DNA of 64,000 nucleotides from Sphingobacterium daejeonense (GCF_901472535.1 NZ_LR590470.1:2170001-2234000), one strand, 5' to 3'; numbered from the stretch's first letter, positions 8,059 to 19,800 are shown. The notes: generated by a model not told the origin, from the letters alone. Translations and numbers: made by a program.

Positions 8059-8679
8059 TTGGAGGAAATATTACAAAACATAATTCAAGCTTTTCAAGCA
8101 ACCTCATGGTTGGAGCGTTTTTCTGTGCTTTGCGGCATTGTTCAAGTCTTGCTGTCCAAGAACAATAAGGTATCTAATTACTTTTTTGGCATCCTTGGTA
8201 TTACTACCGGTATGATGGTTTTGTTCCACGCAAAATTGTATGCAGAAATTGCCTTACAGATCTATTATCTCATTATGAGCATCTATGGTTGGTGGTATTG
8301 GGTGAGTAATAAGCAAGCTAAAGAACAACCGATCACCAAGGCTTCGAAATCTGAATGGATGGTTGTACTTGGTATTGTATTTATCGGATTCTTTATTTTT
8401 TATTTCTTATTAAAAGGAATTACTGACTCTGATGTTCCAATTTGGGACGCTTGGGTAACCTCTACTGCATGGGCAGGAATGTGGCTTTTGGCAAAAAGAA
8501 AGATTGAGAACTGGATATTGTTGAATATCAGCAACTTATTTGCAATACCGTTGTTAATCCATAAAAACCTTTATCTATTTGCTGCCTTGACAACCTTTTT
8601 ATTTATTGTTGCTATTTTCGGCTATCTAAAATGGCGGAAAATTATGGCGCAAGAACTTATTAAATCGCAAAATGCTTAA
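8059..8679 (+). CDS. pnuT: PnuT/PnuC-type thiamine transporter
   Basis: An integral membrane protein of the PnuC family with about seven hydrophobic segments. It carries YYLIMSIYGWWYWV (about residues 74-87) and WAGMWLLAKRKIENWILLN, both characteristic. Position behind a TPP riboswitch indicates thiamine rather than nicotinamide riboside as cargo; this subgroup is called PnuT. The open frame runs back through the riboswitch, so the start must lie after 8012. No in-frame ATG is available; TTG at 8059 or a start a few codons later (after GGAGG at 8061-8065) is my estimate. The stop overlaps the next start by 8 bases. Confidence 0.82.
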   Translation: MEEILQNIIQAFQATSWLERFSVLCGIVQVLLSKNNKVSNYFFGILGITTGMMVLFHAKLYAEIALQIYYLIMSIYGWWYWVSNKQAKEQPITKASKSEWMVVLGIVFIGFFIFYFLLKGITDSDVPIWDAWVTSTAWAGMWLLAKRKIENWILLNISNLFAIPLLIHKNLYLFAALTTFLFIVAIFGYLKWRKIMAQELIKSQNA

Positions 8680-9750
8680 TCAAGATACGATACAAAGAAT
8701 ACAAGAATTACAAGCTTCGGGAATAAAAAATAAAGCGCTTACTCGAGATCAAACTGGACCTTATATATTCAAATAATTGGTTCAACCTATGGGTTCCAAA
8801 AGAATTGAATGGTTTGGAAATTCCTTTTCTGGATGGATCGAACCTATTGGAAGAATTGGCATATTGGGATGGCGGATTAGCTTGGACGGTTACCTTGTGT
8901 GCAGGAGCAAATATGTTTGCCGGCTTTATCGATCCTCAATTAGCAAAATTGGTTTGGCAAGATCCTAAAGTCTGTTTAGGTGGAAGTGGTCGAGTAGGAG
9001 GAAAGGCAGAATTGATAGATGATAACTATGTTATTTCTGGTTTTTTGGAGTTATGCGACCGGAGCACCTCATTTTAACGCACTTTACATTGAACGCAGAA
9101 ATAGTCGAAAATGGACAAGTGTTAAAAAATGACGCTGGTGAATCTGTTTATTATTCATTTTTTGTACCTCGTGAAGATGTATTGGTGCATTATGATTGGG
9201 ATACATTCGGTTTGGAATGTACAGCAAGTCATTCTTTTTTCCCTAGATAAGATTCAAGTTCCGAAATCACATGCGTTTATTTTAGACCCTGCCTATAAAT
9301 CATCTGATTCAGCTCTTTTTAATATTCCTTTTATGCCATTTGCAGAATTGACCTTGTTAATGAATTATACGGGTATGTTCAGGAGATTTTTGGATTTAAT
9401 AGAGAAATATTATTTCGAAAAATCGAAAGATCAAGTTTGGGCGGAAAAGTTTAGTAAATCAAGATTTAGGCAGATAGATGAGATAAGGAGTGAATTTGAT
9501 ACAAAGGTACAGGTTTGTAAAAGAATTGGCTGGTAAAATTTGGGATGATGCCTTGTTGAATAAAGGTGGGGATGAAGAGATGTTTGCAGAAGTAGGAAGG
9601 GTTTCAAGGGAATTAGCGAAAGAGATTAGGATGAATGTGGCAGAGTTAATGCCTTTGTTAGGAATTAGAGCAGCGCAGAAGGAAAATGAGATGAATATTG
9701 TGATTCGAAATTTGTTTACGGCGAGCCAACATAGTTTGTTGAATTTGTAG
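8672..9750 (+). CDS. Acyl-CoA-dehydrogenase-like flavoprotein in TPP operon (multiple frameshifts)
   Basis: It starts at ATG 8672, inside the end of pnuT. After correction it is about 357 residues: an N-terminal helical part with NNWFNLWVPKELNGLEIP and LEELAYWDGGLAWTVTL, a middle beta domain with GGSGRVGGKAELIDDNYVIS and GFWSYATGAPHLTHF, and a C-terminal four-helix region. This layout is that of acyl-CoA dehydrogenases and the related flavin monooxygenases of the DszC/HpaA type. Frame breaks occur near 8750 (AAA), 9044 (T6), 9072 (T4), 9237 (T6) and 9515 (GG), all in short runs. The substrate is unknown; the operon position suggests a thiamine-linked role, which is inference. Confidence 0.7.
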
Positions 9751-9754
9751 GTGA

Positions 9755-9796
9755 AAATAAACCATGAAGATTATACGCAATCCTCATGGTTTATTT
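9755..9796. terminator. Bidirectional intrinsic terminator
   Basis: 18-bp arms with one mismatch (9755-9772 and 9779-9796) around a 6-base loop. The arms start AAATAAACC and end GGTTTATTT. It sits 5 bases after the plus-strand stop at 9750 and 9 bases beyond the minus-strand stop at 9805, so it can serve both converging units. Confidence 0.8.
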
Positions 9797-9804
9797 AAAT
9801 AAAT

Positions 9805-11069
9805 TTATGACATTGCTAATTGAAAATAAACCCAAGTTAGGGCATCTCGAGCATCAACCATATAATATCCATTTTTGCATTTGGATAATATAAAATCCAA
9901 CCGAATTTGTATAGATAAGGTTCATAAATCTCTTTAGATTCTTTAACTCGATTATCACTTACCGGACTAGCTAATCTAAACTTGGTGAATTTCAATTAAT
10001 TTGTCAGCAGTAATTGTTACTATTGGAAAGTCTGAACCATCCGTATATCTACCCTTTAAAAGGATACCTAGAAAGCCATAATCTTTTTTCGCGACCGTGT
10101 CTGTATCGAATCTTGGATTTATGATCAATCGATCAAAATCTTTTATGTTTCTAAGCTTTGCTATATCATCTTTTGTTCTTTGAGAAAAGCCAGTCCTTGA
10201 TCCCCAAGCCCAAGAAATAACTGTACCTTCAAAAGTTTTTATTGGCATATGGTCATAGAAATTGGTTTACTTTCGTTAGTTATTTTTAAACCTTCCTCAA
10301 AGATTGCCTCATTATTATTTATGGATTTCAATTTTAAATCTGGAAAGACCTTATCCATGATTTTCAATGGAGTTAAAAATTTGATTTTTTCGCCATTAAA
10401 GTAATATCTATGAACATCAATTTCCATCCTTTTGCCATTATTTTTTCTAATATTAAATGTTTTTTTGAAGGGTGTCAATTTCAAGGTCGAATTGAATATT
10501 TTGATATTTTATATGGAAGAAGAATCTTGGAAAAATTTAGGATCTTTGATATTCCTTCTTTATCTTTCGAAATACTATTATTTTTAATTTTTTCCAGTTT
10601 TTCAGGTTTTCCTTTAATTAGCTTAAGAATTGATCTAGTAGTTTCACCTTCAAAAAATATCGTATCCTCTTTTCAAGTTTTTCACCACATACACTGAGTC
10701 GATATTGGAAGCTGAGTTTGCTAATTGAGCCTAACCTTGATGTAGATGGAAATTTGATTGCGGCATTAGATTCAATATTCTCAAAATTTATTGCGGAATT
10801 AGATAAAGTGTAAATTCTGAAGAAAGGTCACAAACAAAATCTACAGCATTTTCTGACTGAAAATTAAAAAAACCATAATGGACTGACTTATTGCCTTTCC
10901 CTTGGATAAAGAATTCCCACCCATTTTTATTTTCCAAAATTTCAGATTTTAATTTAACTAAATCAATTGAGGTATTTTCCCAAACTTTTTCAATCTCATA
11001 AGTTTCAAACGGATCTTTGGCACAATTTGAAAAAATTAGAACCAAAATAATACATATATATTTTTTCAT
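9805..11069 (-). CDS. DUF4302-type lipoprotein B, module 2 (several frameshifts)
   Basis: Last gene of the second import module and paralogue of the gene at 18535-19800. The lipoprotein signal MKKYICIILVLIFSNC gives an outer-membrane-tethered protein. The N-terminal region has NKNGWEFFIQGKGNKSVHYG and the end reads NGYYMVDARDALTWVYF, matching the module 1 copy (YTLVDARDALTWAYF). The frame is broken at least four times (near 10790, 10486, 10250, 9985 and again near 9885); a corrected length of about 420 residues is expected from the paralogue. Function unknown; surface binding of the imported substrate is the likely role from context. Confidence 0.65.
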
Positions 11070-11076
11070 TTCATTT

Positions 11077-12349
11077 TTAATTTAAGCGTATCCATGTTTT
11101 GCCATCTTTTATACTCACCATATCATAGAAATTAGTTCCTGTTTGATATGCATAGAATCCGGCAGGATCAAACCATAACTTTGTTAAATTCTTCAAGCGT
11201 GGCCAGGTTATCTTCAGGGTCAAATCCAGTAACAGGCATAAATTCTTTGAATACAATTTTGCCATCTATAGTATATAAAGTATTGAATAATGGTCCAACG
11301 TAGGAGGCACCAAACAGAAAAGTAATATATACAGCATCTAATGGGTCCAGATATCTTCTTGGTATAAAATAAGTGCCCACATATCCAGGGAATCTTTTTA
11401 GATTAGTTCCATCAATTTTACCATTTATAGTAAAACCGTTTGGAGATGTATATTGATAATTATTTAAGTATAATCTTCTTGCAGCGTCCTTATCAATAAC
11501 TACCGGGGTAGGAGAGTTAAATATTTCAAGATTTTTGTTTTCTTCAATTAAAAAAACTTCCTTTTCCTTCAGCAGGATCTAAATTAAATTTATATAATCG
11601 ATTTATAGTAAGGCCGTCAAGTTGAAAAGGATTTCTAAGAATAATACCATTTTCTGCAACCGCATATTCTGTTGTGAATTGTTTAAATCCATTAGAATCA
11701 TAATAAAAAGAAATGGTATTGGTGTCAGTATTGATAGCGAATTGAATATCTTTCCCTTGATGTTTTTATTAGCTTATAGTAATATGGAAAATGATTTATT
11801 GATTCGAGCGAGTTGTTGAATTTAAAGGCTTTATTTATATAATCTTTACCTTGATTCTTGTTTGCCCTAATTAATATTAATTCGCTACCATTATGGTTGC
11901 CTTTTAACTTTATTGTATCAGATTTAAAGTCTAAAATCGAAAATTCAAAATCTGAAATTAGTCCGGCACCTCTAAATCCTCCATTCACAAAATCATCTGG
12001 ATCTGATAAGATGTGTATGAATGAGTAAGTGTCAAAATACAGGCTCAATACTTGGTCAGCAGCAATTCTATACGAACTTTCCATCGGTACCAATGATTTT
12101 TTTTTCATCCAAAGCTGAATAAGTTAATACTCTATTGCTATTGTTGAATTCGAATTTAAACGTAAATCCTCGGCCTCCTTCCGGGAAAAGATATCCAATC
12201 CATCCATTTTCAGCACCTACTAATTGTTCTATATATTGAGATCGCAATTCATTGAGTTTTTTATCTGGTCGATCTAATATTTGATCAGTTTTTTTACAGC
12301 TAAAAAACACTGTAAATACCAGTATTAATAAATATATATTGGTTTTCAT
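11077..12349 (-). CDS. DUF4302 lipoprotein A, module 2 (four frameshifts)
   Basis: The lipoprotein signal ends VFFSC. It aligns end to end with the gene at 19807-21073: AENGWIGYLFPEGG near residue 45, SSYRIAADQVLSLYFDTYS, PRRYLDPLDAVY, and the C-terminal DMVSIKDGKTWIRLN. Frame breaks near 12104 (A9), 11753 (A5), 11560 (A4) and 11185 are each restored by one base. The start ATG shares one base with the preceding stop (TAATG). DUF4302 proteins have no proven activity; they are lipoproteins found beside SusC/SusD pairs. Confidence 0.72.
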
Positions 12350-13200
12350 TATTGTTTAATTTGAGTGATGTTTTTAATAGCATTTTGGACTTCGAATTGG
12401 AATGTTTTAAAATCGACATTAAATGCATTTTTGAAATAATTTTCAATAATAGATTGTTTCGATTTATAAATATGAGCAACGTCGGGGTTTGAACTGATCA
12501 ACTTATTGTACTCTTCCTGTCCTTTAATAAGTAGAAAAGTGACCGTTTCTGCAAAATCTTCTCTTTCAGATGACTTTGCATAACTAGATACTAATCCTTC
12601 TGTTTGTGCTATAAATTCTGGAGTGTTAAACCATGTTTCAGTATACCATTTTGTGCTTAGTCCCCTCCATTCTTGTGGATAATGAATAGTTTGATGCAAA
12701 ATATGGACATATTCATGATGAATAGTATGGAGCATCTGTTTGACAGACTCTTGATTTCTAATAAAGAAATTGTTTACATTATAAATGTTAATTCTGGTTC
12801 CCCCTTCAGCACTACCTAAAACTATTCCTCCTGTATTCTGAAATTCTGGTGAACCAACCAGTACAAATTTTGTTATTGGATGTTTTTTTAAGAAGTCCTT
12901 ACCACCAATTTTTTCATATGGTTCCATCCAAATTTTTTTGATAGCAGAAAGAACTGGTTCAACTTGGAATTCCATTGGTGGGACCAATGTTCTGTTGAAA
13001 TTGATTTCAAATGGGCTCCATTTGTATTTAACTTCAATATTGTAGGTTTTTATAAAATCATTGTATATGATATTATCAATCTCTGTTCTTACCCATCTTT
13101 CTCCTCCTAAATCTATTATTTTGTCGGATGGTAATGAATCATTTTTTTTGCAGCTCGTAAGAACTGTAAGAATAATAGAAAATAAAATAAGTCTTTTCAT
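12349..13200 (-). CDS. Substrate-import-associated zinc metallohydrolase lipoprotein, module 2
   Basis: An intact 283-residue lipoprotein (lipobox VLTSC, about residue 17). The zinc site is HHEYVHILHQ (about 160-169, HExxH). Flanking family features are YKWSPFEINFNRTLVPP (about 60-76) and SSYAKSSEREDFAE (about 208). It belongs to the SusC/D-linked HExxH lipoprotein family (described as substrate import-associated zinc metallohydrolase). It is probably exposed at the cell surface and cuts or processes what SusC imports; the substrate is not known. It starts 18 bases after the susD stop and its stop overlaps the DUF4302 start. Confidence 0.85.
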   Translation of the reverse strand: MKRLILFSIILTVLTSCKKNDSLPSDKIIDLGGERWVRTEIDNIIYNDFIKTYNIEVKYKWSPFEINFNRTLVPPMEFQVEPVLSAIKKIWMEPYEKIGGKDFLKKHPITKFVLVGSPEFQNTGGIVLGSAEGGTRINIYNVNNFFIRNQESVKQMLHTIHHEYVHILHQTIHYPQEWRGLSTKWYTETWFNTPEFIAQTEGLVSSYAKSSEREDFAETVTFLLIKGQEEYNKLISSNPDVAHIYKSKQSIIENYFKNAFNVDFKTFQFEVQNAIKNITQIKQ

Positions 13201-13218
13201 CTGTTTAATTATTTAGGT

Positions 13219-14688
13219 TTATCTAGGATTTGGTTCGATTCCTGACATGATCACTTCATCTGGGATTTGAAATATTCTTCTTGGGCTGTTTATTCCTAAA
13301 AAGTATACCTCCTTATCATCATGAGACCGGTGTGTAACTGGAATTTTATGTCTGATGATATCTAGCCAACGTAAACCTTCAAACACAAATTCCCTTCTTC
13401 TAAAATCAATTGCCGTTTTAACAATGTTTTCTTCAAGATCTGATGATCCATAAAACAAGTTGATTCTAACGCTATTGATTGTGTGGATAGAAGGAATATA
13501 AATTGGGATACTGAATGTATAAAATACTTTATGCTTAATAAATATGTTTAAATCCTCTATTGCTCTATCAATTTTTTTTATTCTAGCGTATGCTTCAATT
13601 CTATTCAACATTAATTCATCTGCAGTAAATAAAGGGATCATATTATAGGGCACTCCATAGCTGGCGTTAATTGATGCTTTTACAAAATGTTCTCTGAATT
13701 TTGGAACATGTAAAAATTGTTCTGTTCCAAAAAGAGTGTATCCATAAAGACCAGAAGAAACGTTTGGATTACTGAATAACTCAGTTACTAATTCAGTTGT
13801 TAATCCATATCTATTTTGGACCATATTTCTACTCCAAATAGTTGGTGCTTCTACGAGTAATAGATTTGTAGGTGTCGAGGAGTCTGAGTAATAACGCTGT
13901 TTATTGAAATATTCTAATGATCTAAAATCTTCATGATTTATTTGCCTCAAATAATTTTCAAGATTTGGCCCTAAAGCTAAATCAGCGTGATTAGCAGCTT
14001 TTTCATAATCTTTTTTAAATAGATAAAATCTTGTAGCGAAAGCATGCGCAGCTGCAGTATTAAAATGAAACTTTGGAACTTTATATTTATTGTCATCTAA
14101 CAAAAGGATTCCTTCAGTTAGATCTTTTTCGATCATTTCATAAACGTATTTAATTGTTTTACGTTCATATTTTTTGATTACAATATTTTCAGGTTCAGTA
14201 ACATAAGGTATTCCTGGCAATTTGTCTGCGGTTTCTATTTCATAGTTTGGAGCAAAAATAATTGCCAGCATATGATGAGCATAAGCTCTAGCAACAAGAG
14301 CTTCTCCTTTCAAGTAATTTGTTTCTTTTGGATTATTGAGTTTTTCAATTGCTTGAAGAGCATGATTTGCTGTACTGATTGCTTTATAAGCTGCATACCA
14401 ATAAAAAGTTGGTGAGTCTTGTTCTCGAGCTTCTACATCTTGAAATTTCCATGGATTCTGATTTAATGGATCTCCAGTGCTTCTTGCCATCCCTTTATCT
14501 CCGGCGTTATCTGAAGCTGCCTCCATAAAAGGAATGTAGTTTCCTTGAGGATATGCAGAGGTTAATAATTCTGCAATTTTAGTAGGTGAATCTAGTTCCG
14601 TTCTTAAATCAGGTGGTGTTTCAAGGAATTTTGTACACCCTGATAAAATAAATCCCAATAAAATTATTGTATAAAATTTTCTTTTCAT
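13219..14688 (-). CDS. SusD/RagB-family nutrient-binding lipoprotein, module 2
   Basis: An intact protein of 489 residues. The lipobox LSGC places Cys at about 18. The N-terminal signature KFLETPPDLRTELDSPTKI, TPR-like helices (YWYAAYKAISTANHAL, ARAYAHHMLAIIF, AAHAFATRFYLFKKDYEKA) and the C-terminal RRREFVFEGLRWLDIIRHK are classic SusD. It acts as the lid of the SusC barrel, binding the nutrient at the surface. It starts 11 bases after the susC stop. The module 1 copy at 21937 is clearly paralogous, but the two have diverged in the middle, so substrate preference may differ. Confidence 0.93.
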   Translation of the reverse strand: MKRKFYTIILLGFILSGCTKFLETPPDLRTELDSPTKIAELLTSAYPQGNYIPFMEAASDNAGDKGMARSTGDPLNQNPWKFQDVEAREQDSPTFYWYAAYKAISTANHALQAIEKLNNPKETNYLKGEALVARAYAHHMLAIIFAPNYEIETADKLPGIPYVTEPENIVIKKYERKTIKYVYEMIEKDLTEGILLLDDNKYKVPKFHFNTAAAHAFATRFYLFKKDYEKAANHADLALGPNLENYLRQINHEDFRSLEYFNKQRYYSDSSTPTNLLLVEAPTIWSRNMVQNRYGLTTELVTELFSNPNVSSGLYGYTLFGTEQFLHVPKFREHFVKASINASYGVPYNMIPLFTADELMLNRIEAYARIKKIDRAIEDLNIFIKHKVFYTFSIPIYIPSIHTINSVRINLFYGSSDLEENIVKTAIDFRRREFVFEGLRWLDIIRHKIPVTHRSHDDKEVYFLGINSPRRIFQIPDEVIMSGIEPNPR

Positions 14689-14699
14689 GGCTAAATCTT

Positions 14700-17600
14700 T
14701 TAAAATCCAACTTTTAAGGATAGGGTAAATTGTCTGGGTAATGGTAATGCTACACCTCCTGATCCATAGAATTCAGGATCTTGGCCGTTTAATTTAGGGT
14801 CAGCATATAGAAGGAATAAATTGTTTCCCACAACATTTAGAGACAGATTTTTTAATCTATATTTTTCTAGGTATGTTTTCGGGATATTATATGATAATGT
14901 TATTTGTTTCATTCTTACGAATGATCCATCAGCTACCCTAACATCCGAATAGTTATAAGCATTATACACTTGATTCCCAGAGATTCTAGAATTTGTTCTA
15001 GTTGTTGCTATTGAAGGAGAGAGGTTTTCAAGAGGTGCAATAAATCTATTCAAGAAATCATAGGGCATAGCATCTAGGTCACTATATGTATTTCGGTAAA
15101 CTGGGTTAAGACGGACTTTATTTCCAGCGCTATAAGTAATTAAGAATGAAAGATTAAAGTTTTTAAATCTGAAATCATTAAAAAATCCACCGTTGATTGT
15201 AGGATCGACTGGACCCTCGTATTTTAAATATTGTGTTTGGATACTTTGTAAAAATACATTTTCACTAATTTCATTGTTTTCATTAACATATAAAGGTGTA
15301 CCTAATTCCTCATTTAATCTGACGAAATCAATGGAAAATAAACTTCTATGTGGATAACCGACCCTTGTAGCACCAACACTATTTACAAGATTCCAAATAT
15401 TTGGCTCGTTTCTGATGGATGTAATTTTTGATTGGTTGAATGCATTTGTTAATTGTGTTTTCCAAGACCAATTATCTTTATTAAAAACATTTGCCCTAAA
15501 GAATATTTCTAATCCTCTTGAATGCATATTTGCATAATTAGCGAATTTGACGGCTTCACCTCCGATTCCCGATATTCTCATTGGCCCTATCAGGTCAAAT
15601 CCATTTCTGTTATAGAAATCTAGCACGACTTGAAATCTGCGATTTAAAAAAGTTGCGTCTAAACCAACATTTGTTTCATATTGTTTTTCCCAGGTTAAAT
15701 CGCTGTTTTCTAGAAAATTGATGTTTATAACAGGTTCTTGGTCTTTCAAAAATGGTCTATTAACAGAGTTTGACCTTAAAACTAAACTTGCATTGGTAGC
15801 TGGTCCCATACTAGCAGTCAATCCGTATGTTCCTCTCAAGGATAGGGTATTTATAAAAGATTGATTCTGCATAAACTTTTCTTGGTCTATAATCCAGGAA
15901 CCAGATAAGTTCCATGTAGGAAGCCATCTAGCGACCTTACTGCTTCCCAATTGATTTGAACCATCATATCTTACTGTTCCAGTGAATTGATATTTTCCTT
16001 CGAAAGAATAGGTGGAATTTGCAGCGAACGCAATAAATCTGTCACTAAATAAATTCATCTTATAATATGGGAGATTACCTTCAACATTCATTTTAATCAT
16101 TGCAGGGTCAATGAACGGCACTCCGCCTTTTTCAAATTGATAACCTACTCCCATGTTCTCTTTAGACATTCTGTCCAAAAAACGTAATTCCTGGATAGCA
16201 AAACCAGTAAAGTAATGTTTGTTAAAGGATTTATCCCAATTCAAGCTATTCCTGAAGTAGTAACTCTTTAATACATTTTCACTAGTGATATAGAATCCGC
16301 CATATGGTAAGACTGAAACCGGTCTAGAATCTGGATCATCAAGGTTTCGATATAGAAATCTGTTTGCGTCCGAAATGGTACTATTTTCAATACCATCTGT
16401 TCCATATTTTGTACCAGCTCTATAAGCATTCGATAAATTTGATCTTTCATAAATTTTATGCTCATTACCTGTGGACGCATACCTGTAAGCACCAATAAAG
16501 TTATATTTCAAATCCTTCAAAAGGTTATAGTTTAGCTCACCTTGGACTTTTAAATCTAACATCTTTAACTCCATATAATTTTTTTCTAATTCATCGAGAA
16601 TATTGAAAGGAGCATAGTTCATGGTAACAAATTCATGGTTACCATTTTCATCATAAGGAGTAATAACTCTTGATGTATTTAGGGCATAGGAGTATGGATT
16701 AATATCAAAATCTCTGGACACTACTCCTGTTACTGGGTTGCTATCCTGTCCAAGTGTTCCAGGTGCTTTTTGATCTCTGATAGATCCTGTAGTAATTAAT
16801 CCAAATGTTAACCTATTACCAATTTTATAATCACTTCTTATATTAGCTGTATATCTTTGGACACCATTAGCTTTTGCCCAACCATTATCTTGTAAAAAGG
16901 AGGTAGAATAATAGGTTTGAACATTTTCATTTCCTGTAGAAAAACTCAACGAATGTTCTTGCATCAAAGAATTCTGAAATAAATGCTTAAACCAGTCCGT
17001 ATTTACATATACATATCTTTTCAAAAATTCTTCCCTTCCTTCCGGAGTATTTTCTATTAAAACTGTCCCATCCTCTTTCCAAGTAACTAATCCTCTAGAT
17101 AAATTTCCATAGACCCCCAGAATTCATGTTGTTTTTGATTAGTGCATAATCAATCGCACCTTTTCTGGCTATTTCGGAGTAAATTGACATTTGATCATAA
17201 GAATTCACTATATCAAACTGCGAATAAGATGGTCTTAGATAGGTTGTTGCATTACCTAAATAGGATACCGCTTGTGTTCCGGCTTTACCTTTTTTTGTGG
17301 TAATGATAATTACGCCGTTCATGGCTCTTGCTCCGTAAAGGGATGTTGCTGCGGCGTCTTTGAGGATTTCAAAGCTTTCGATATCATCGGGGTTTATACC
17401 TGCTACAGATGATCCTAATAGGGTAGAGGCATCCCCAGTTGACAATTGGTCATTGGAAATGTTCACGACATCTTCTAATATAATTCCATCGATTACCCAT
17501 AGGGGTTTATTGTCACCGGTAATGGATGTTGCCCCGCGGACCCTAATTTTTAGGGCAGCTCCAAATGTTCCTGAAACATTCTGAACCGATACACCTGATA

Positions 17601-18369
17601 CTTGACCTTCGAGCATTCTGGAAACATCCGGTACCCCGAAACGTTGAGCATCCTCCGCTTTAACTTTGGTTGCTGCACCAGTAAATTTTCTTCGGTCTAT
17701 GGTCTGGTATCCTGTTGCTACGACATCGACAGTTTCAAGAGTCTGTTGGTCTCTTGTCATGGCTATATTCAGGCTTTTTCTTCCTGCTACAGAAATTTCT
17801 TGTTTTTGGTAGCCCAAAAATGTGATTACGATAATATCGGTGGATTTAGCAATAATTTGATATTCACCTTTTTCATTGGTCGTAGTACTGGTGTTTGTTC
17901 CTTTTATTGTGATTGATGCACCTGCTAAAGGATTGCCATTAATATCCTTCACGGTTCCTTTTATAATTTCTTGGGTTACTTCAGTGGATACAATAAGTTT
18001 CTCATTCTTTTGAGAAATGGTGATCTGATTGTTTTGAACTGAGTATTCCAATTTGTCTTGTGGAATAATTATTTCTAGGACTTGAGATAATGTTCCTTTA
18101 TTAATATTGACGGTGACAGGTCCAATAATCTTGGTCACTCGGTCATTATAAAAGAATTGATAGTTAGTTTGGTTTTTTATTTCATTCAGAACCTTTTTGA
18201 GTGAGGCTTTCTGAAAGTTTAATGAAATTAGTTGGTCATCTGCTTTTACTATTATGGAATATACCAATAACAGTATCAGAAGTATAACAAATTTTGCCAG
18301 TTTAGAAAGGAAAGTTAAGTCAATACGTTTCCTTCTTACCATTTTTGTGGTAGCTAAATTGTACTGCAT
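14700..18369 (-). CDS. SusC-family TonB-dependent transporter with STN domain, module 2 (one frameshift)
   Basis: About 1222 residues. In order: a leader with one hydrophobic segment (25-43); an STN domain (about 45-125, LNFQKASLKKVLNEI); a carboxypeptidase-regulatory-like domain (about 138-210, GNPLAGASITIKG); a plug (about 215-370, starting VVATGYQTIDRR); and a 22-strand barrel ending LPLPRQFTLSLKVGF. STN domains let the transporter signal to a FecR anti-sigma. The only break is near 17107, where GGGGG should be GGGG. A terminator separates it from module 1, so it may have its own promoter, but it has no sigma/anti-sigma pair of its own. Confidence 0.92.
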
Positions 18370-18489
18370 TTTAAGATTGATTTAGTTAATAATTGGTTTT
18401 TTTAGTTTGATGGCTTTTTTACCTAGGTTGCCATTCCTAATGATTTCTTTAAGTTTTCATAATTTTTGTATTTATAAGTAATTGAGATA

Positions 18490-18524
18490 ATAATCCCCCA
18501 TTATAAGATTCTAAGGGGGATTTA
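18490..18524 (-). terminator. Hairpin between module 1 and module 2
   Basis: Stem AATCCCCC (18492-18499) with GGGGGATT (18515-18522) and a 15-base loop, followed on the minus strand by ATTATTATCT. It lies 13 bases beyond the module 1 stop. It could end module 1 transcription or only weaken read-through into module 2. Confidence 0.55.
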
Positions 18525-18534
18525 TTTGAATATA

Positions 18535-19800
18535 TTAGCTGGCTGGATCTTGAAAATACGCCCATGTTAGGGCATCTCGGGCATCAACTAAAGTATATCC
18601 CACACCTGTTTTAATCACATAAAATCCTATTGGATTGTAGATATAAGATTTAGCAATATTCATAGCTTTCAAAACTTCAGGGATTTCTGACTCCTCCGTT
18701 TCCAATAAAATTATAAATCTTATAATGCCTGTATCAGATGTTTCAGATAAAAATCCTTGAGTGCTCCCTGGATTTATGCCATGTAAATTTATTCCTATAT
18801 ACCAAAAATACTTGTCAGCAGGTTCAAAATAATCGTAATTGGGAGCTAAACTAAAGTTTGTATAATTAGGTAGTTTTGTAAATCCTGCAATATCTGGCTT
18901 GCCTCTTTGGCTGAAGACTTCGTAAGATACCCACCATAGCCTTTTAGTTCTATCTCCTTCTAAATCTTTCACAGGTTTTAGATCATAAATTTTGGGAGCT
19001 TTTTCATTTGTAATTCTTATTTCTCCTTTAGCTTTTAAACCCGAGTTGTCAAATTCTAAATTTTCAAAGACTTTAACTTGTAATCCATCCAGTGTAATAG
19101 GTGATTCTAATGATAATCCATTTCCATTAAAATAATATCTTACTCTTTTCGATATTGGATTTTCATTGTTACCTGAGATAAAATTAAGAGAGCGATACAA
19201 TGTGTCAATTTCCAAACCAAATGTTTTCCCTCCTTGGTGATAATGGAAGAAATAGCGTGGCATATTGGCTAATTGTTTGATTTTATCAAAATCTAATTCA
19301 ATAGAATTATTTTTTAGAAGTGCTAATTTTTCAGCTGAGCATTTCGTCAATTTCATTAACGAACTATGAATTTCACCTTCTAAAAAGATAGTGTCTGCAT
19401 CAATCTTTTTAACGGTATATATAGTATCAATTAGCTTAGCATCTGCTGCGAGGTTTCCGAATTTTGATCTCTCCGGAAAACTAAGTGATACATTAGATTG
19501 GACAATAGAGATATTATAGTTTGTCTTGTCGAATTTTGAAAAGTTTTTAGAGAAATCTCCAATAAAGTCGGATGAATTTTCGGAGTTAAACCCAAGGTAG
19601 CCGTAAGTAATCGTTTTATTTTTACCATAAGCTATCGTATATTCCCAACCAGTTTTGTTGGAAGCCAAAGCATCTTTAAAAAGTTTTAGATTTTCTACAG
19701 GGTCAGGCCATACTTTATCTACTTCAATAGGTTGCAATTGGCCTTTTTTGCAGGAATATATTAGCGATAGAAGGATAAAAAATATAATATATTTTTTCAT
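18535..19800 (-). CDS. DUF4302-type lipoprotein B, module 1
   Basis: An intact protein of 421 residues with lipobox LIYSC. The C-terminal NPIGFYVIKTGVGY and VDARDALTWAYF parallel the end of the A-type gene next to it (DPNGFYVYQTGKENY and SIKDSKVWIRF). The A and B genes are thus ancient paralogues of one fold. The N-terminal block NKTGWEYTIAYGKNKTITYG matches the gene at 9805-11069. It starts 6 bases after the A-gene stop and is last in the module. No catalytic motif is seen; a surface binding or assembly role is inferred. Confidence 0.75.
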   Translation of the reverse strand: MKKYIIFFILLSLIYSCKKGQLQPIEVDKVWPDPVENLKLFKDALASNKTGWEYTIAYGKNKTITYGYLGFNSENSSDFIGDFSKNFSKFDKTNYNISIVQSNVSLSFPERSKFGNLAADAKLIDTIYTVKKIDADTIFLEGEIHSSLMKLTKCSAEKLALLKNNSIELDFDKIKQLANMPRYFFHYHQGGKTFGLEIDTLYRSLNFISGNNENPISKRVRYYFNGNGLSLESPITLDGLQVKVFENLEFDNSGLKAKGEIRITNEKAPKIYDLKPVKDLEGDRTKRLWWVSYEVFSQRGKPDIAGFTKLPNYTNFSLAPNYDYFEPADKYFWYIGINLHGINPGSTQGFLSETSDTGIIRFIILLETEESEIPEVLKAMNIAKSYIYNPIGFYVIKTGVGYTLVDARDALTWAYFQDPAS

